NCBI GenBank assembly: GCA_913058195.1
Contig: CAJXPP010000043.1
Location: forward strand, 1-12,508
Length of the DNA stretch: 12,508 bases
Direction of reading: 5' to 3'
Source of the DNA: an uncultured Gammaproteobacteria bacterium
GTDB taxonomy: Bacteria; Pseudomonadota; Gammaproteobacteria; Nitrosococcales; Methylophagaceae
Shown here: piece after piece, positions 1 through 7,102 of the stretch
Layout: each line of letters begins with the position of its first letter
Numbering within the stretch: the first letter of the stretch is position 1
Made by a program: the position numbers and the translations under genes
The notes under the pieces: model-generated
What the model was told of the DNA's origin: nothing
Seen by the model: only the letters and a program-made list of their open reading frames with translations
The model's database searches: none

Positions 1-50
1 GATCTACACAGAGTAGATCGTCGGCAGCGTCAGATGTGTATAAGAGACAG
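1..50. other. Illumina/Nextera i5 adapter (artefact)
   Basis: This is not genomic sequence. Bases 1-9 match the 3' tail of the Illumina P5 oligonucleotide. Bases 10-17 (AGAGTAGA) match an i5 index of the Nextera set. Bases 18-50 match the Nextera read-1 transposase adapter, whose last 19 bases (32-50) are the Tn5 mosaic end finishing in AAGAGACAG. Genomic DNA starts at base 51, so the true upstream region of the first gene is missing except for about 33 bases. The match was made from memory of the adapter and is essentially complete over 50 bases. Confidence 0.98.
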
Positions 51-83
51 GCATGTTAAAGCTTGCTAGGTTATCATGCCTGT

Positions 84-755
84 ATGATAGATAAGAAATT
101 TACGCCGCCTAAAACACAAAAAGAATTAATGTGTCGTTGCGAGGATTTAGCTGGCAAAACCTTAGGCCAGCTGGCAAATGAGTTACAGATAGTTGTGCCG
201 GAAAATTTAAAGCGCCATAAAGGTTGGGTAGGTATGCTGTTAGAATCCTATTTAGGAGCGGATGCGGGTAACCAAGCTGAGCCTGATTTTATCGGCTTAG
301 GCATTGAAATGAAAACCATGCCCATCAACGCACTAGGGCAACCAAAAGAATCAACCTATGTTTGTACTGTGACGTTAGAACAAAGTGGCGAATTACATTG
401 GAAAGACAGTTGGATAAAACGTAAGCTTAATCACGTTTTATGGGTGCCTATTGAAGCCGAACCTTCTATTCCTCTAGCTGAACGTTTTGTTGGTAATGCA
501 TGGCTATGGCGGCCAACAGCTGAACAAGATACTATGTTGGAACGAGATTGGAGCGAGTTAATGGATCGAGTCGTTCTGGGTGAGCAGTCGGAAATAACGG
601 CTAAAGAGGGCGAGTATCTACAAATTCGGCCTAAGGCGGCAAATAGTAAGGTGCTTGCTACGGGTATTTCGGCAGTAGGTGAAAAAGAAAAAATTAACCC
701 AAAAGGATTTTATTTAAGGACAAGCTTTACGCGTAAATTACTAGAGCAAGGATAG
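84..755 (+). CDS. mutH: DNA mismatch repair endonuclease MutH
   Basis: MutH nicks the unmethylated strand at hemimethylated GATC sites, after activation by MutS and MutL, to direct mismatch repair to the new strand. The 223-residue product has the family's usual length and resembles E. coli MutH throughout. Landmarks are TLGQLA near residue 26, PENLKR.KGW (39-48), and the restriction-like catalytic set E54, D68, E75 and K77 in LLESYLG and DFIGLGIEMKT. A RITA-like segment is followed by GEYLQIRPKAAN and GFYLRTSFT near the C-terminus. I chose ATG at 84 because it gives an N-terminus like E. coli MutH; the frame is also open from TTG at 63. Upstream is only adapter after base 50, so promoter and true leader cannot be judged. 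Function implies Dam-type methylation in the host. Confidence 0.95.
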   Translation: MIDKKFTPPKTQKELMCRCEDLAGKTLGQLANELQIVVPENLKRHKGWVGMLLESYLGADAGNQAEPDFIGLGIEMKTMPINALGQPKESTYVCTVTLEQSGELHWKDSWIKRKLNHVLWVPIEAEPSIPLAERFVGNAWLWRPTAEQDTMLERDWSELMDRVVLGEQSEITAKEGEYLQIRPKAANSKVLATGISAVGEKEKINPKGFYLRTSFTRKLLEQG

Positions 756-848
756 CGTGAGTGGGAGTGACAGCAAGGTGGTTATCACACTAAATAGCTA
801 GTAAGAAGCCAATGATGGCATGGTAAATAAGAATAGGTTGTATGAACA

Positions 849-2153
849 ATGCGAACACTAAATGCTTTAATTATTGATAGCTCCGACTCTTTTCGTCAGA
901 TAGCAGCTGAGCTGTTGAAGGCTGCGGGTTATTCAGTAACTACGGCAGCATCAGGCAAAGAAGGCCTTAAATTGGCGCATAAAGAACGATTTAGAATGGT
1001 CTGTTGTGCTTATGACATACCTGATATGGCTGGCAGTGATTTTTGTGGCCAAATACGGACTATAGCTGGTTATGATCTTGCTTCGGTTATTATCTTAACG
1101 CCTGAAGATAACTCTACAGTGCTTAAGCAAGCTTTATTAGCTGGTGCTACGGATATCTTTTGTAAGAAAGAGCTGGATGAATTAGAAATTTATTTGAAGC
1201 GATTAGCTGAACGTGAAATGCGTCAGCTATCTGGGCGAGTATTACTTATTGAAGATTCACGTGTACTACAGGTGATTATTGTTGATTTGATTACTGATAT
1301 GGGTCTAGATGTTGATGCTTACACCAATGCCGATGGTGCTTGGGAGGCCTTCCAGGTCGGTAATTATGATTTGGTTATTACCGATATTATGGTTGAAGGC
1401 ATAATGAGTGGAATTTCTTTAGTTAGAAAGATCAGACGCTTACAAGGTGAGCACGGAAATGTACCTATTATCGCGGCATCAGGCTTTGAGAATATGTCAC
1501 GAAAAATCGAATTATTTCGCCTTGGGGTGAATGATTATATTGCCAAGCCGATAGTACGTGAAGAGCTACGCCAACGAGTATTTAATCACGTAACAAGTTA
1601 TCAGCGACTATTAGAATTACGATCACAGCAAAGTTCACTTTATAGCCTAGCGATGCTGGATGAGTTGACACAATTATTTAATCGGCATGCTTTACGAGAA
1701 TTCTCGGGTAAATATTTTAGCCATGCAAGACGAGAAAATGAACCCTTGTCTTTAGCAGTGTTAGACGTTGATTGTTTTAAGGACATTAACGAAAAACTGG
1801 GCTATCAAGAGGGTGATAAAGTTTTGGCTGAATTAGGCGCATGGTTTAAACGCTTTGTCAGAGAACAGGATCTAGTAGCTCGTTGGGCTGGAGAAGAATT
1901 TGTATTCATACTTCCGAACTGTGATTTAGAAACAGTCGTTGGTTTGATGGAGCGGCTACAAAAGCGCTTAAAACAGTTTAAACCTTCTAATACCGTGATT
2001 ACTCTCAGTATTGGTGTCGCTACTATGATTCCTGAAGATGACTATAATCTAAATAGTTTATATAGCGCAGCTGATGGGGCGATGTACCAAGCAAAAATGT
2101 CAGGAAGAAACTGTATTCGAGTTTATGATGCTTTCGAGACTGATGAGGTATAG
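849..2153 (+). CDS. Response regulator diguanylate cyclase (REC-REC-GGDEF)
   Basis: A cytoplasmic 434-residue regulator that probably makes cyclic di-GMP from two GTP under control of a sensor kinase. REC1 spans about 3-118 and REC2 about 129-247; the GGDEF domain spans about 265-428. REC1 looks degenerate: the phospho-acceptor position in CCAYDIPDMAG is A54 (an Asp lies two residues later), though T84 and K106/K107 remain. REC2 keeps E135/D136, the acceptor D179 in VITDI, S211 and K233. The signature loop is AGEEF (347-351), a tolerated variant of GGDEF. Metal-binding D306, FKDIN and GD (322-323) are present. The inhibitory I-site RxxD (R338-D341) sits exactly five residues before the loop. 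The order resembles PleD but with the degenerate receiver first. An AGG lies 11 nt before the ATG. It converges on prmB with a 7-bp gap and no visible terminator. Confidence 0.93.
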   Translation: MRTLNALIIDSSDSFRQIAAELLKAAGYSVTTAASGKEGLKLAHKERFRMVCCAYDIPDMAGSDFCGQIRTIAGYDLASVIILTPEDNSTVLKQALLAGATDIFCKKELDELEIYLKRLAEREMRQLSGRVLLIEDSRVLQVIIVDLITDMGLDVDAYTNADGAWEAFQVGNYDLVITDIMVEGIMSGISLVRKIRRLQGEHGNVPIIAASGFENMSRKIELFRLGVNDYIAKPIVREELRQRVFNHVTSYQRLLELRSQQSSLYSLAMLDELTQLFNRHALREFSGKYFSHARRENEPLSLAVLDVDCFKDINEKLGYQEGDKVLAELGAWFKRFVREQDLVARWAGEEFVFILPNCDLETVVGLMERLQKRLKQFKPSNTVITLSIGVATMIPEDDYNLNSLYSAADGAMYQAKMSGRNCIRVYDAFETDEV

Positions 2154-2160
2154 GCCTGCA

Positions 2161-3087
2161 TCATTTATATTTTTTAGAAAACGTAAGGCATTGAACTCGA
2201 TCGAGAAGGAATACACCATGGCCACCAAGTTCAAAATCTAGCCATAAGAATTCAATATCAGGCCACTTTTCCATAACGGCAAAATCACTATTGCCAACTT
2301 CCACAAATAACAAACCTTCTGGTGACAGAAAATCAGCTGCATGAAGTAGGATTTTTTTGACTAGAGCAAGACCATTATCATCAGCTTCAAGTGCTGAAGA
2401 GGGTTCATGATGATATTCGGCGGGTAATGTTGCCATTTCATCTGAACCTACATAAGGTGGATTGCTCACAATGAGGTCATATTGCTGATCAGTTAATGAT
2501 GACCACAAATCAGATTTTATCGTTTGAACTTGATCTCTCAAGTGGTGTTTTTCGATATTTATATTGGCAACATCTAGCGCATCAGTACTGATATCTATTG
2601 CATCTACATGAGCATTTGGAAAAGCACTGGCACAAGCAATAGCAATGCAACCACCACCAGTACATAAATCCAAGATATTAGTGACAGACTCTGGCTTATT
2701 TAACCAAGGCATAAATTGATCAGCAATGAGTTCTGCAAATGGCGAGCGAGGAATGAGTACGCGATCATCGACATAAAATGGTAACCCAGCAAACCATGCT
2801 TCATTGGTTAGATAAGGAACAGGAATACGATCGTTAATACGTCGTTCAATAAGTTTGAATATTGCCTTTTTTTCAGAGCTTGTCAGTCGAGCATCAGCGA
2901 ACAACTCTGGGAACTCAGTTGCTGGTAAATGCAAGCCATGTAAAATTAACTGCAATGCATCATTGAATGCATCTGCATTGCCATGGCCATAAAAAAGATC
3001 TGAAGCATTGAATTGAGATGTCGTCCAGCGTAGTAGATCACGCAAGGTATGCAGCTCATCCATCTCTGAATGCTGAATGCTAACCAT
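2161..3087 (-). CDS. prmB: 50S ribosomal protein L3 glutamine methyltransferase PrmB
   Basis: PrmB uses S-adenosylmethionine to methylate a glutamine side chain (N5) of ribosomal protein L3. The 308 residues match the family length (310 in E. coli). The N-terminal helical domain carries LLRWTTSQF, YGHGNADA and ARLTSSEK, which separate PrmB from its paralogue PrmC. The Rossmann methyltransferase domain has the SAM loop DLCTGGGCIAIA (140-151) with an acidic residue after the next strand (DAIDIS). The catalytic NPPY is at 209-212, and the C-terminus carries ELGGHGVFLL. The start ATG overlaps the leuC stop by one base (TAATG) and has no clear ribosome binding site, so translation is probably coupled to leuC. 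A partner aroC, the usual neighbour in E. coli, is absent. Confidence 0.95.
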   Translation of the reverse strand: MVSIQHSEMDELHTLRDLLRWTTSQFNASDLFYGHGNADAFNDALQLILHGLHLPATEFPELFADARLTSSEKKAIFKLIERRINDRIPVPYLTNEAWFAGLPFYVDDRVLIPRSPFAELIADQFMPWLNKPESVTNILDLCTGGGCIAIACASAFPNAHVDAIDISTDALDVANINIEKHHLRDQVQTIKSDLWSSLTDQQYDLIVSNPPYVGSDEMATLPAEYHHEPSSALEADDNGLALVKKILLHAADFLSPEGLLFVEVGNSDFAVMEKWPDIEFLWLDFELGGHGVFLLDRVQCLTFSKKYK

Positions 3088-4490
3088 TATTGGCTAACAT
3101 CGACAAAGTGACCAGCAATAGCAGCAGCCGCCGCCATAGAAGGGCTTACAAGGTGAGTTCGACCTCCTAAACCTTGGCGACCTTCAAAGTTACGATTTGA
3201 AGTTGAAGCGCAATGTTCTCCAGACTCTAAACGATCGGCATTCATTGCTAAGCACATCGAGCAACCAGGATCGCGCCATTCAAAACCAGCTTCAAGAAAT
3301 ATTTTATCTAGACCTTCTTGTTCAGCTTGCTGTTTAACCAGCCCAGAACCTGGTACGACCAGTGCCTGTTTTAATGTGTTGGCTACTTTACCACCTTTAA
3401 TTGCAGCTGCAGCTTGGCGAAGATCTTCAATACGAGAGTTAGTGCATGAACCTATGAAAACACGATCAAGTTGGATATCGGTAATTGCTTGATCACCTTT
3501 TAGGCCCATATAAGCTAATGCCTTTTCCATACCATTACGTTTTACTGCATCAGTTTCATTGGCAGGGTTAGGTACATTAGCGTCGACAGAAACAACCATT
3601 TCAGGAGATGTACCCCATGTTACTTGGGGTTTGATATCGTGAGCATTAAGCACAACTGTTTTATCAAAAACTGCACCAGTATCACTGTGTAAATCAGACC
3701 AAGTTGCAACGGCTTTGGCCCAATTATCCCCAGCAGGAGCAAATGGACGGCCCTTCAAATAGTTAATAGTTGTATCATCGACAGCAATAAGACCTGCGCG
3801 AGCACCTGCTTCAATCGTCATATTGCAGACAGTCATACGACCTTCCATGCTTAATGCTTGGATTGCTTCTCCGGCAAACTCGATGGTATAGCCAGTTCCA
3901 CCTGCAGTGCCTAATTTACCTATGATCGCTAATACGATGTCTTTTGCTGTTACGCCGTTGCGAGCTGATCCATCAACCCGAACTAACATATTTTTAGCTT
4001 TCTTTTGGATAAGGCATTGCGTTGCCATTACATGTTCAACTTCTGAGGTGCCAATACCAAATGCTAAAGCACCAAAAGCACCATGTGTAGAAGTATGAGA
4101 GTCTCCGCAAACAACGGTCATTCCAGGCAAAGTGGCACCTTGTTCAGGACCAACAACGTGAACGATACCTTGGCGAATATCATTTAGATCAAATTCAGTC
4201 ACGCCAAATTCTTTACAGTTCTTACCTAAGGTTTCAACCTGCAAACGAGATACGGGATCAGCAATACCTTGGTCACGGTTATTGGTAGGAACGTTATGAT
4301 CAGGCGTTGCCAATAGGGAGCTTAAGCGATGTGGAGTGCGATCAGCTAGCCGTAAACCTTCGAAGGCTTGCGGTGATGTCACCTCATGAACAAGTTGACG
4401 ATCAATATAAAGTAAAGTGGTACCACCCTCATCGTTATGAACAATGTGTTGGTCCCAAAGTTTATCGTATAGTGTTTTTGATGCAGTCAT
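3087..4490 (-). CDS. leuC: 3-isopropylmalate dehydratase, large subunit LeuC
   Basis: LeuC with LeuD forms isopropylmalate isomerase, which converts 2-isopropylmalate to 3-isopropylmalate in leucine biosynthesis in the cytoplasm. The 467-residue product is full length for the bacterial aconitase-like large subunit. It has the N-terminal TLYDKLWDQHIV, VVCGDSHTSTHGAFG (127-141) and the 4Fe-4S ligands C349 (GSCTNSR), C410 and C413 (DPGCSMC). It ends with SNRNFEGRQG and GRTHLVSPSMAAAAAI. leuD, which normally follows directly, is missing; prmB follows instead with a 1-nt overlap. The ribosome binding site is weak (AAGAA before ATG). Upstream is a near-perfect -10 box and then the terminator of hps1-phi, so leuC starts its own transcript. 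No leucine leader peptide is evident. Confidence 0.97.
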   Translation of the reverse strand: MTASKTLYDKLWDQHIVHNDEGGTTLLYIDRQLVHEVTSPQAFEGLRLADRTPHRLSSLLATPDHNVPTNNRDQGIADPVSRLQVETLGKNCKEFGVTEFDLNDIRQGIVHVVGPEQGATLPGMTVVCGDSHTSTHGAFGALAFGIGTSEVEHVMATQCLIQKKAKNMLVRVDGSARNGVTAKDIVLAIIGKLGTAGGTGYTIEFAGEAIQALSMEGRMTVCNMTIEAGARAGLIAVDDTTINYLKGRPFAPAGDNWAKAVATWSDLHSDTGAVFDKTVVLNAHDIKPQVTWGTSPEMVVSVDANVPNPANETDAVKRNGMEKALAYMGLKGDQAITDIQLDRVFIGSCTNSRIEDLRQAAAAIKGGKVANTLKQALVVPGSGLVKQQAEQEGLDKIFLEAGFEWRDPGCSMCLAMNADRLESGEHCASTSNRNFEGRQGLGGRTHLVSPSMAAAAAIAGHFVDVSQ

Positions 4491-4522
4491 GAGTGTTCTT
4501 AATTTAATTGGGTAAAAAGTTA

Positions 4523-4528
4523 ATTATA
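4523..4528 (-). promoter_or_regulatory. Probable -10 box of leuC
   Basis: On the minus strand this is a perfect TATAAT, 32 bases before the leuC ATG. No good -35 lies at 16-18 bases (the best is about 2-3 of 6 matches), so activity may need an activator. It lies between the phi terminator and leuC, where a promoter is required. Confidence 0.45.
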
Positions 4529-4570
4529 CAGTGAAGCAGAGTGTAGCTCTATACGACATTTCTGATAGGC

Positions 4571-4602
4571 AAAAAAAAACGAGTAGTCACAAGACTACTC
4601 GT
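4571..4602 (-). terminator. Intrinsic terminator of hps1-phi
   Basis: A perfect 10-bp stem (ACGAGTAGTC / GACTACTCGT) encloses a 4-base loop. On the minus strand it is followed by nine T. It begins 27 bases after the phi stop codon and separates the hps1-phi transcript from leuC. Confidence 0.92.
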
Positions 4603-4628
4603 TTCTCTTTATGCTTTTAGGAAAGTGA

Positions 4629-5162
4629 TTATTCCATATTAGCGTGACGATACTTCATTTGCTCTTCTGGAATTCCTTTCTCATGAATAAGATGAGAAAC
4701 GATTGATTCCAAGAAGATTAATGTAGATAATTCAAACATAGTTCCCATCGGCATACCTTTAGTAGCTGCGAAGCTAGTATCAGTACCAATTTGAATAGTT
4801 TGGTCAGCTAAATCACCAATCGTTGAGCTAGATTTTGAACAAACCAAAACCACTTTAGCGCCTTCAGATTTGGCTTTATTTGTAAATGAAACAAGTTGAG
4901 TAGTTTCACCAGAGCCAGAGATAACGATTAATAAATCGCCTTCACGGATGCTGGGTGTACTAATTTCACCTTGAACATAGACAATATAACCACTATGCAT
5001 CAATCTCATACCTAGGAAGTTACCCACTAGTTTTGAGCGACCTGCTCCTGTAATAAAGATGCGTTTTGCATCATCACACATTGAAACTAGCTTTGCTTCT
5101 AATGAATCATCAGTAGATCCAAGGATATCAGTGATTTTATTTAAAAGTAGATCGCGATGCAT
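4629..5162 (-). CDS. hxlB: 6-phospho-3-hexuloisomerase (PHI)
   Basis: PHI isomerises D-arabino-3-hexulose 6-phosphate to fructose 6-phosphate, the second dedicated step of the RuMP cycle. The 177 residues form a single SIS (sugar isomerase) domain, the normal size. Visible motifs are FITGAGRSKLVG (36-47), the phosphate-binding SGSGET (82-87), and MPMGTMFE (137-144), where E144 is the likely catalytic glutamate. The C-terminal RHANME (172-177) is typical of the family. It starts 11 bases after the hps1 stop; the hps1 stop codon overlaps its Shine-Dalgarno (TAAGGA), so the two enzymes that handle the same labile intermediate are co-transcribed and probably translated in balance. A strong terminator follows. 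Confidence 0.96.
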   Translation of the reverse strand: MHRDLLLNKITDILGSTDDSLEAKLVSMCDDAKRIFITGAGRSKLVGNFLGMRLMHSGYIVYVQGEISTPSIREGDLLIVISGSGETTQLVSFTNKAKSEGAKVVLVCSKSSSTIGDLADQTIQIGTDTSFAATKGMPMGTMFELSTLIFLESIVSHLIHEKGIPEEQMKYRHANME

Positions 5163-5173
5163 TGTTCTATTCC

Positions 5174-5809
5174 TTATGCTGCGTCAACTAAAGCACGTAA
5201 CTCTTTAGCTGAATCAGCTGGAGAGTCTGCACCGTAGATAGCTGCACCAACAACAACAATCGCAGCGCCAGCTTGAACTGTGCTTTGGATTGTGTCTTTG
5301 TTGATACCACCAGCAACAGAGATTTTAACATCTAAGCCAAGACCAGCAATTAATGCTAAGTCAGCAAAAGGTGTTTGACCTGCAGCTTGAGCGTCAAGAC
5401 CAGTGTGAACACCGATGATTTGTGCGCCGTTTGCAGCAGCAGCAGAAGCAACAGCAGCTTTATCTTCAACACCGATTAAATCGACTTGAGCTTCAGCATT
5501 GTTTGCTTTAGATGCGTCGATAACGCCTTGGATTGTAGCCATATCAGCCGCACCCAAAACAGTAGCGATGTTACCACCAGCTTCGTAGAATGGAGTTGAT
5601 TCGTAGCCACCAGCGTCCATAGTTTTAAGGTCTACTAAGATTTTCTTGTCTGGGTGTGCAGCACTTAGAGCTTTAACAAGTTTAATACCGTTATATTTGA
5701 TACACGGTGTACCGATTTCTAGAATGTCAACATATGGTGCTACTGATTCAGCTAGAGCCATTGTTGCGTCGAAGTCTAGAGAGTCTAGAGCCATTTGAAT
5801 TTCAGCCAT
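5174..5809 (-). CDS. hxlA: 3-hexulose-6-phosphate synthase, copy 1 (HPS1)
   Basis: HPS condenses formaldehyde with ribulose 5-phosphate to give hexulose 6-phosphate, the entry step of the RuMP cycle. The 211-residue protein is a single TIM barrel of the orotidine-5-phosphate decarboxylase superfamily. The signature residues are D9 (ALDS), E31 (LEIGTP), D60-x-K62-x-x-D65 (VDLKTMDAG), H135 in GVHTGLDAQ, VAGGI (165-169) and the phosphate loop VVVGAAIYGA. ATG follows AAGGAG with an 8-base spacing. The spacer itself holds an ATG-TAA pair. It has its own promoter just upstream and leads the hps1-phi operon. By eye it is about 82% identical to HPS2 over 208 aligned residues. Confidence 0.97.
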   Translation of the reverse strand: MAEIQMALDSLDFDATMALAESVAPYVDILEIGTPCIKYNGIKLVKALSAAHPDKKILVDLKTMDAGGYESTPFYEAGGNIATVLGAADMATIQGVIDASKANNAEAQVDLIGVEDKAAVASAAAANGAQIIGVHTGLDAQAAGQTPFADLALIAGLGLDVKISVAGGINKDTIQSTVQAGAAIVVVGAAIYGADSPADSAKELRALVDAA

Positions 5810-5870
5810 GTTACATACTCCTTAAAGTAGTAAATTTATTTTAGTTTCACGTGTAATTACGCGGATTGGA

Positions 5871-5899
5871 ACTATATTCAGATATGACTAGAAAGTCAA
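5871..5899 (-). promoter_or_regulatory. Sigma70-type promoter of hps1-phi
   Basis: On the minus strand TTGACT (5899-5894) and TATAGT (5876-5871) are separated by 17 bp: five of six matches in each box at ideal spacing. It lies 62 bases before the hps1 start codon and downstream of an inverted repeat, so hps1-phi can be transcribed independently of tal. Confidence 0.8.
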
Positions 5900-5921
5900 T
5901 TTGCCAGCCTATCTGATAAAT

Positions 5922-5953
5922 GGTCCGTAGAATAGTAAGTCATTCTATGGACC
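5922..5953 (-). terminator. Inverted repeat after tal, possible weak terminator
   Basis: Arms of 12 bases (GGTCCGTAGAAT and ATTCTATGGACC on the plus strand) flank an 8-base loop, 29 bases after the tal stop. In minus-strand RNA one position is an A-C mismatch; in plus-strand RNA it would be a G-U pair. The tract after the stem on the minus strand is only ATTTAT, so termination may be partial. Confidence 0.5.
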
Positions 5954-5982
5954 TATTTTACTGCCGTTAACAGTTGAGTGAA

Positions 5983-6966
5983 TTAAGCTTCTAATTCAGC
6001 CAAACGGTTAGCAAGTAATTCTTCTAAAGATTCTAATGCTTTTGCAAAACCATCAATACCTTCAGCTAATTTTTCAGTCGCCATACGGTCTTCAGTATGC
6101 ATTGCTTCAAAAGTTGCTTTATCCATATTGATTTTAGCAATATCAGAATTTGCTGCTTGTTCAGCAGAAAGCTTTTGTGGCAAGACACCTTCTGTTTGTT
6201 GCAATTCATCAAGCAAGTTTGGAGAAATTGTTAATAAATCAACACCAGCTAACTCGGTGATTTCACCTAAATTACGGAAGCTTGCGCCCATAACTTCAGT
6301 TTTGTAACCGAATTTTTTGAAGTAGTTGTAGATTGCTGTAACAGAAACAACACCTGGATCTTCAGCTGCTGGGTAAGATTCTGTACCAGTATCTTTTTTG
6401 TACCAATCAAGGATACGACCAACGAATGGTGAAATTAATTGGATACCATTTTCAGCACATGCGATAGCTTGGTGTAAACCAAATACTAAAGTAAGGTTTG
6501 TGTGAATGCCTTCTTCTTCAAGAATTTTTGCAGCTTGGATACCTTCCCAAGTTGCAGCGATTTTGATTAAGATACGTTCACGTGATACGCCAGCTGCTTC
6601 ATATTGAGCAATAAGGTCGCGACCTTTCTCAACACTCGCATCAGTATCATAAGACAAGCGAGCATCAACTTCTGTTGAGACACGTTGAGGTACGATTTCA
6701 AGAATTTTCAAACCGAATGATACCGCTAAGCGATCAAATGCTAGTGTAATAACTTCAGAAGCTGCTGCATTAGCACCTACTGTTTCGCGAGCACCTTTTA
6801 ATGTGTCATCTACAATGCTTTGGTATTCAGGCATTTGTGCAGCAGCAGTGATTAATGATGGATTTGTTGTTGCATCACGAGGAGTAAATTGCTCGATAGC
6901 TGCGATGTTACCTGTATCGGCAACAACAACGGTCATTTCTTTAAGTTGATCAAGTAAATTGGCCAT
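5983..6966 (-). CDS. tal: Transaldolase (TalA/TalB type)
   Basis: Transaldolase moves a dihydroxyacetone unit between fructose 6-phosphate and erythrose 4-phosphate, giving sedoheptulose 7-phosphate and glyceraldehyde 3-phosphate; in RuMP organisms it helps regenerate ribulose 5-phosphate. The 327 residues match the long E. coli TalB type. The Schiff-base lysine is K135 in RILIKIAATWEG; D17 (VVADTG), E99 (STEVDARLS), N157/T159 (TNLTLVF) and the TTNPSLI and SPFVGRILDW segments are all present. The C-terminal helix (FAKALESLEELLANRL) is complete. AAAGGT lies about 10 bases before the ATG. It is flanked by a probable terminator on each side (7042-7074 and 5922-5953), so it may be monocistronic, but its position between the two HPS genes ties it to formaldehyde assimilation. 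Confidence 0.96.
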   Translation of the reverse strand: MANLLDQLKEMTVVVADTGNIAAIEQFTPRDATTNPSLITAAAQMPEYQSIVDDTLKGARETVGANAAASEVITLAFDRLAVSFGLKILEIVPQRVSTEVDARLSYDTDASVEKGRDLIAQYEAAGVSRERILIKIAATWEGIQAAKILEEEGIHTNLTLVFGLHQAIACAENGIQLISPFVGRILDWYKKDTGTESYPAAEDPGVVSVTAIYNYFKKFGYKTEVMGASFRNLGEITELAGVDLLTISPNLLDELQQTEGVLPQKLSAEQAANSDIAKINMDKATFEAMHTEDRMATEKLAEGIDGFAKALESLEELLANRLAELEA

Positions 6967-7041
6967 TTATAAAAATACCTTTTATTTCAAAGTTAAAAAA
7001 TCTGGCAAAATCGATGGGCCGAAATTGCTCATGATAGTAGG

Positions 7042-7074
7042 AAAAAAAATAACGACGTACACTTGGCAGTCGCT
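7042..7074 (-). terminator. Possible terminator of the repeat-protein gene
   Basis: On the minus strand AGCGAC and GTCGTT (6 pairs including one G-U) enclose 12 bases, followed after one A by eight T. It lies 28 bases after the stop of the small repeat gene. The stem is short with a large loop, so read-through into tal is possible. Confidence 0.45.
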
Positions 7075-7102
7075 ATCTTTAATCCAGCAATATAAGGTTT
7101 GA

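Noticed and set aside
32..50. Transposon end (Tn5 mosaic end)
   Set aside because: It is preceded directly by the synthetic Nextera adapter and index, so it comes from library preparation and not from a resident transposon.
3907..4098. Open frame on the plus strand inside leuC
   Set aside because: It lies wholly within a full-length, motif-complete leuC and has no recognisable product or ribosome binding site.
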